Assembly: GCA_964505325.1 (NCBI GenBank)
Contig: CAZDHT010000086.1
Coordinates: 1 to 17,835, forward strand
Length of the DNA: 17,835 nt
Reading direction: 5' to 3'
Source: CAZDHT01 sp964505325
GTDB lineage: Bacteria > Planctomycetota > PUPC01
Under the pieces are notes generated by a model. That model made no database searches and was not told the DNA's origin. It worked only from the letters and a program-made list of their open reading frames with translations. Of this stretch, positions 14,588-17,835 are shown piece by piece. Both the position numbers and the translations under genes were made by a program. Positions within the stretch are counted from its first letter, which is position 1; each line of letters opens with the position of its first letter.

Positions 14588-15633
14588 AGGATAGCCTCCA
14601 CCGCGTCGGCGAGCGGCCCCGGCCCGAACTTCACCGGGTCCGTTGTTGGCAGGCCGGTCTCTTTCCGAATCTTCTCCATCGCTTCGCGGGCCGCGGCGTC
14701 ATCCATCTCGACGCAGTTGAGCGACACGGCGATCACTCTCGACGGATGCGTGTACCGGCACAGGTCCTCGTGAAGAGCGATCAGCTCCGGCACCGGCGGT
14801 ATGGGCACGCCGCCTCGCTGGATCTTGCGCGCCGGGTTGTGGCAGAAGACCATCGCGTCGGGCGCGACCCCGTGGATCAAGCCAAGCGTCACCGCCGAGA
14901 AGCCCGGGTGCACGATGGCGCCCTGCCCCTCGACGACGAACACCTCGTGCTCCTCTCGCTCCAGCAGTTCCTGCTCGATGGAGCCGGCGACGAAGTCCGA
15001 AACGACGTGGTCCACCGGCACGCCCCGGCCGGATATCATGATGCCGATCTGGCCGGTGGCAACGAAATCGGCGTCGCGGCCGCGGCGCGCGAGTTCGCGG
15101 GTCAGCTCGATGGACGCGTGCATCTTGCCGATGTTCCCGTCGCTGCCCACGGTCAGGACCCGCTTGGCCTCGAGGGTGCTGGCGAGGTTGGTGCCGATGG
15201 GGATGTTCTCTTTTGGACGGCGCACGTCGTAGATGGTCCGGCCGTTCTTCGCGGCGACCGCGGCCAGCTCAGGGTCGTCGCCCAGGAAATCGTGCAGGCC
15301 GCTCACAACGTCCAGGCCCGCTTCGAGCGCCTCCACCAGATGATGCCGCCATTCCTCCGGGAAGGCGCCGCCCGCCGGCGCGATGCCGATCACGAACGTC
15401 CGGGGCGTCAGGGCCGAGGCGGAAGCGACGTCCGCGACCACCGGCAACCCCGCGCCGACGCCCAGCACCGGCTCGACGTCGCCCCCGGCGCGCTGCGAAT
15501 CGAGTATGCCCACCACCTCGTCGCGGCAGTAGCGGATGAGCCCGGCGGCGGCCTTGGCATCGTACCGATCCGTGCGCCCCTCGGTCAGGATCAGCATTCT
15601 CTTCCAGGGTCCGCGGGTCAGTCCAGAAGACAC
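14584..15633 (-). CDS. dgcN: DUF1611 P-loop protein, probable D-glutamate N-acetyltransferase (DgcN-like)
   Basis: A 349-residue DUF1611 protein. Recognisable features are the N-terminal LILTEGR...DAKAAAGLIRY region, a GLHDFL motif (112-117), a P-loop-like VGSDGNIGK (162-170), ATGQIGIM, and VEGQGAIVHPG followed by LGLIHG. DgcN members of this family acetylate D-glutamate (and D-aspartate in some cases), and the product is racemised by a dipeptide-epimerase-type DgcA, which here overlaps by four bases. GTG 15633 (GAGAGGAG upstream) is given. ATG 15597 is an alternative that starts directly at the conserved MLILTEGR and also has a GGAAG site; family members usually begin near there. The acetyltransferase role follows from the family and the pairing; nothing in the sequence proves the acyl donor. 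Confidence 0.85.
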   Translation of the reverse strand: MSSGLTRGPWKRMLILTEGRTDRYDAKAAAGLIRYCRDEVVGILDSQRAGGDVEPVLGVGAGLPVVADVASASALTPRTFVIGIAPAGGAFPEEWRHHLVEALEAGLDVVSGLHDFLGDDPELAAVAAKNGRTIYDVRRPKENIPIGTNLASTLEAKRVLTVGSDGNIGKMHASIELTRELARRGRDADFVATGQIGIMISGRGVPVDHVVSDFVAGSIEQELLEREEHEVFVVEGQGAIVHPGFSAVTLGLIHGVAPDAMVFCHNPARKIQRGGVPIPPVPELIALHEDLCRYTHPSRVIAVSLNCVEMDDAAAREAMEKIRKETGLPTTDPVKFGPGPLADAVEAIL

Positions 15634-15648
15634 GCTGCCGCGCTCCTC

Positions 15649-16365
15649 TCAGGGCTGCACAACGCCATCAGGGCCCTTTACCAGCCGCACCGCCTCCTCC
15701 GCCAGAAGGCGGAGCGGATCGATCACAGTGAAGTCGCAGTCGGTCAACACCAGGCCGACCTCCGTGCAGCCCGCCACCACGGCTTTGGCTCCGCGGTCGA
15801 TGAGCTTCGTGGCCAGGTCAACGACGCGCGGGGCGCTTGCCGCCAGGCAGCCCATCTTGATCCCCCGCGGGCCGAAGATGGCCTCCATCAGTTCCTGCTG
15901 CTCCGTGTCAGAAGGAAAGATGACGTCCAGACCGCGTCGGCGAAGGGCCGTCTCGTAGATCCCGCTGCGCACCGTGCCCGTGGTCGCAAGGATGCCGAGG
16001 CGATCTCCTTCAGTGTAATGGTCCCGGATCCAGTCGGCGCAGAGCTCGATCATGTTCACGATCGGCACCGACGTCGCCGCCTGCAATTCGTCGAAGAACG
16101 CGTGTGCGGTGTTGCACGGAATCAGGATCAGGTCCGCGCCGGCGGCGGCCAGATGGCGTATACCTTCGCAGATCACCGGGACGGGGGACTCCCCACCGCC
16201 CAGGATGAACTCCATGCGGTCGGGCGTCTTGGGATTGGAGTCCACGATCAGGTGAATGTGGTCCTGCTCGCGCTCCGCCCGGGTGGCGGCGAATATCTTC
16301 TGCATCAGGTCCGTCGTGCTCTCCGGCCCCATGCCGCCCGCGATGCCGACGATCTTCTCACGCAT
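15649..16365 (-). CDS. Aspartate/glutamate racemase family protein (YgeA/RacX type)
   Basis: A 238-residue cofactor-independent amino-acid racemase. It opens with IVGIAGGMGPEST, carries the two catalytic cysteines in IPCNTAH (C84) and AGCTEV (C200), and has the DSNPKTPDR substrate-loop motif; length is normal for the family. Members interconvert L and D forms of Asp, Glu or broader amino acids in the cytoplasm. The sequence type is closer to the YgeA/aspartate racemase branch than to MurI, so it is unlikely to be the essential cell-wall glutamate racemase. It starts at ATG 16365, overlapping the end of the ThiDE gene by eight bases, and stops 15 bp before the dgcN-like start. Position next to the DgcN/DgcA pair suggests it feeds or drains the same D-amino-acid pool. 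Confidence 0.88.
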   Translation of the reverse strand: MREKIVGIAGGMGPESTTDLMQKIFAATRAEREQDHIHLIVDSNPKTPDRMEFILGGGESPVPVICEGIRHLAAAGADLILIPCNTAHAFFDELQAATSVPIVNMIELCADWIRDHYTEGDRLGILATTGTVRSGIYETALRRRGLDVIFPSDTEQQELMEAIFGPRGIKMGCLAASAPRVVDLATKLIDRGAKAVVAGCTEVGLVLTDCDFTVIDPLRLLAEEAVRLVKGPDGVVQP

Positions 16366-17440
16366 CGGCGGCGTCCTCCGCTACGGCCGACGGAAGCTGT
16401 TCCTTTATGTCGCGAGCCGCGGCCTCAACGTCGCCGGCGCTGATGATGCCGCTGCATACGGCAACGCGGCCGGCGCCCGCCGCCACCACCGACCCGACGT
16501 TCTCGGCGCGGATGCCACCAATCGCGTAGACCGGGACGGACAGCTCCGACGTCACGGTGCGGACAAGCTCCAGCCCCCGGACGTTGGCTCCGGCCTTTGT
16601 CTCCGTCGCGAACACAGCTCCGACGCCAACGTAGTCCGCGCCGTCCTGGGCAGCCTGGCGCGCCTGCTCGACCGACCCGGCCGAGACGCCGATGACCGCC
16701 CCCGCGCCGAGCAGCCTCCTGGCCTCGGCACACCCCAGGTCGGTCTGGCCCAGGTGCACGCCGTCGGCATCGGAGGCTGCCGCGATGTCGGCGCGATCGT
16801 TCACGATAAAGACGGCCCCCGCCTCGGCCGTCACGCCGCGCAGGCGCTTCGCCAGCGCGAGGAAATCGGCCCCGTCCATCTCCTTCTCGCGCAGTTGGAT
16901 CATCCCGGCCCCGCCGCGGATCGCCGCTCGCGCGACCTCGACGGGATCTCGGCCGCCGCACAGGCCCGCTGTGACAATCACACACAGCCTGGCGTCCGCC
17001 AGCCGCCGGGGCGCCGACAGCTCCGTTTCGATCGTGTAGATTCTGTACCGCAGGGCCTCCGCCCGAGCCGCGGCGGCCGGGCACTCCGTCTTGCCGTATT
17101 CCTCGATGACGCGCAGCGCCTCCTGAAGCCGTTTGAGCGCCGCAGCGGCCACGTCGGCGGGCGTGTCGCGCCGCGCCTCCGACGGCGTGCTGATCTGTGT
17201 GCCCACGTCGCCGGCGGTGTCCCGCGCAGCCACTACCCGGCCGGTGCCGCCGTCGAACATCTCTGCCAGCTCGCGCAGATCGTGGCGCGCCTCCTTGAGC
17301 CGCCGAGCGTGTGCGGCCGAGTCGAGCACGAAGCGGGCGTACTCCTCGGCGACCCGTGCCGCCTCACGAGCGCGGTTCAGATTCGCGTCGATGATCCGCA
17401 GTGCACGTCGGAATCGGCCCGCCAAGGCCCGGCCCTCCAT
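16358..17440 (-). CDS. thiE: ThiD2-ThiE fusion: thiamine phosphate synthase with N-terminal ThiD2 domain
   Basis: A 360-residue two-domain protein. Residues about 14-125 match the ThiD2 domain: RIIDANLNRAREAARVAEEY, KEARHDL, DVGTQIST and LKRLQEALRVIEEYGK. Residues about 150-340 are thiamine phosphate synthase, joining HMP-diphosphate to thiazole phosphate. Its motifs are complete: QLREK (182-186), VNDRAD (213-218), DGVHLGQTD (226-234), GVSAG (251-255), YVGVGAVFATETK (270-282) and AIGGI (306-310). ThiD2 has been proposed to stand in for HMP-phosphate kinase; I treat that as prediction. ATG 17440 is preferred over GTG 17455 because the promoter found upstream would start transcription near 17449, downstream of that GTG. 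The leader is then only about ten bases, so there is no TPP riboswitch. It heads the five-gene operon. Confidence 0.9.
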   Translation of the reverse strand: MEGRALAGRFRRALRIIDANLNRAREAARVAEEYARFVLDSAAHARRLKEARHDLRELAEMFDGGTGRVVAARDTAGDVGTQISTPSEARRDTPADVAAAALKRLQEALRVIEEYGKTECPAAAARAEALRYRIYTIETELSAPRRLADARLCVIVTAGLCGGRDPVEVARAAIRGGAGMIQLREKEMDGADFLALAKRLRGVTAEAGAVFIVNDRADIAAASDADGVHLGQTDLGCAEARRLLGAGAVIGVSAGSVEQARQAAQDGADYVGVGAVFATETKAGANVRGLELVRTVTSELSVPVYAIGGIRAENVGSVVAAGAGRVAVCSGIISAGDVEAAARDIKEQLPSAVAEDAADA

Positions 17441-17455
17441 CGCTCGCCGGCCCAC

Positions 17456-17484
17456 ATTATTCGCGGCCGTCGGCCCGAAGTCAA
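17456..17484 (-). promoter_or_regulatory. Sigma70-type promoter of the thiDE-racemase-dgcN-dgcA-dehydrogenase operon
   Basis: On the minus strand TTGACT (17484-17479, five of six consensus bases) and AATAAT (17461-17456, five of six) are separated by 17 bp. The start point would be near 17449, about nine bases before ATG 17440, giving a nearly leaderless message. The -35 box overlaps the left end of the transposase remnant on the other strand. Confidence 0.65.
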
Positions 17485-17835
17485 CAACAAGCGGGCTGAC
17501 GGTTGCGGTGCTGGACGGCCACGAGTCCCACGCGAGCTACCGACGTCATTGCGAAGCGTGCCTGACGCGGGAGATTCGGACGTGCGAAGGGACTCGCATC
17601 CAGTACTACCATCGCCACGTGACGCTCCTGCTGTTGACTCGCGATCTGGTCCTGCCGCTCGACGCAGAACCGATGCGTCGGGGAGAAGACGAGATCGCCA
17701 CCGCTCTCCGCCTGCTGGAGCGAGTCATCGAAAACTATCCGCGAGCGTTCGACGTGGCCGCAAGTGCATCAGCCGGTGCGAGTGATCCGCAGCCTCGAAC
17801 ACCGCACCGTCCACCGCCAACTCACCGGCGAGGAC
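17475..17835 (+). pseudogene. Transposase remnant, 5'-truncated, internally deleted and frameshifted; runs off the window
   Basis: Reading from 17475 in the frame of GTT 17502, the text gives SGLTVAVLDGHESHASYRRH, then C..C spacing, RIQYYHRHVTLLLL, LDAEPMRRGEDEIATALRLL and YPRAFDV, ending about 17756. I recognise this as the middle of a DDE-type transposase family that is common in planctomycetes; the IS family name is not certain. There is no start codon or N-terminal part: the upstream DNA belongs to the thiDE gene. After YPRAFDV the sense is lost and resumes in the next frame by about 17773 with VRVIRSLEHRTVHRQLTGED, which fits a later part of the same protein, so an internal segment is missing and the frame has shifted. 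The rest lies beyond the window. It cannot encode an active transposase. Confidence 0.7.

Noticed and set aside
15649..16365. Cell-wall glutamate racemase MurI
   Set aside because: Motifs (AGGMGPEST, DSNPKTPDR, AGCTEV) fit the YgeA/aspartate racemase branch, and the context is catabolic rather than cell-wall synthesis.
14746..16443. A 565-codon open frame on + opposite the dgcN-like and racemase genes
   Set aside because: Spans two real genes on the other strand that have intact catalytic motifs; composition is typical of an antisense shadow.
17440..17455. GTG 17455 as the start of the ThiD2-ThiE protein
   Set aside because: It touches the -10 box and lies upstream of the predicted transcription start; ATG 17440 still includes the full ThiD2 domain.
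17441..17475. TPP riboswitch upstream of thiE
   Set aside because: The predicted leader is about ten bases and no conserved THI-box sequence is visible.
16256..17785. A 509-codon open frame on + across the thiDE gene and into the transposase remnant
   Set aside because: It is in a different frame from the transposase-like text and antisense to all ThiD2/ThiE motifs.

Overview
This GC-rich window (stop-to-stop coding on both strands, little intergenic DNA) looks like a piece of a Planctomycetota chromosome or metagenome bin. That assignment is an inference from gene content: three large membrane-anchored Ser/Thr kinases, a secreted DUF3160 protein, a DUF1080-like domain, a ThiD2-ThiE fusion and a transposase remnant of a type I associate with planctomycetes. 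No rRNA or tRNA is present to confirm it.

Layout. (1) Bases 3-395 hold the 3' end of a sugar phosphate isomerase/epimerase, followed by a perfect 2 x 40 bp tandem hairpin-forming repeat (407-486). (2) 562-4048 (+) is an apparent three-gene export operon: a secreted DUF3160 protein and two small lipoproteins that look like diverged duplicates of each other and are translationally coupled (GTGA overlap). (3) 4057-12362 is a kinase island: one kinase on + (4177-6567), with a near-consensus sigma70 promoter and two leader hairpins, converges on two kinases on - (kinase C 12292-8534, then kinase B 8475-6586). All three have the order N-terminal helical module, PknB-like kinase, one membrane span, large extracytoplasmic region. 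Kinases A and C share the membrane-proximal ectodomain, and C adds two jelly-roll/concanavalin-like regions ending in a DUF1080-like domain. B has an unrelated, DUF4384-like ectodomain. (4) 17440-12489 (-) is a tightly packed five-gene operon: thiD2-thiE fusion, Asp/Glu racemase, DUF1611 protein (DgcN-like), dipeptide epimerase-family protein (DgcA-like) and a zinc-dependent dehydrogenase. (5) 17475-17835 (+) is a truncated, internally deleted transposase remnant that runs off the window and overlaps the operon's promoter.

How the parts may work together. The DgcN/DgcA pair matches the published D-glutamate route in which D-Glu is N-acetylated and then racemised to N-acetyl-L-Glu. A neighbouring amino-acid racemase makes a D-amino-acid (possibly peptidoglycan-derived) catabolic role plausible. 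The ThiDE head gene and the dehydrogenase are not explained by that pathway. The kinase trio looks like a set of surface sensors with a common cytoplasmic output and different extracellular inputs. Three sigma70-type promoters (all with 17-bp spacers) were read directly from the sequence. No convincing intrinsic terminator, tRNA, rRNA or CRISPR array was found.
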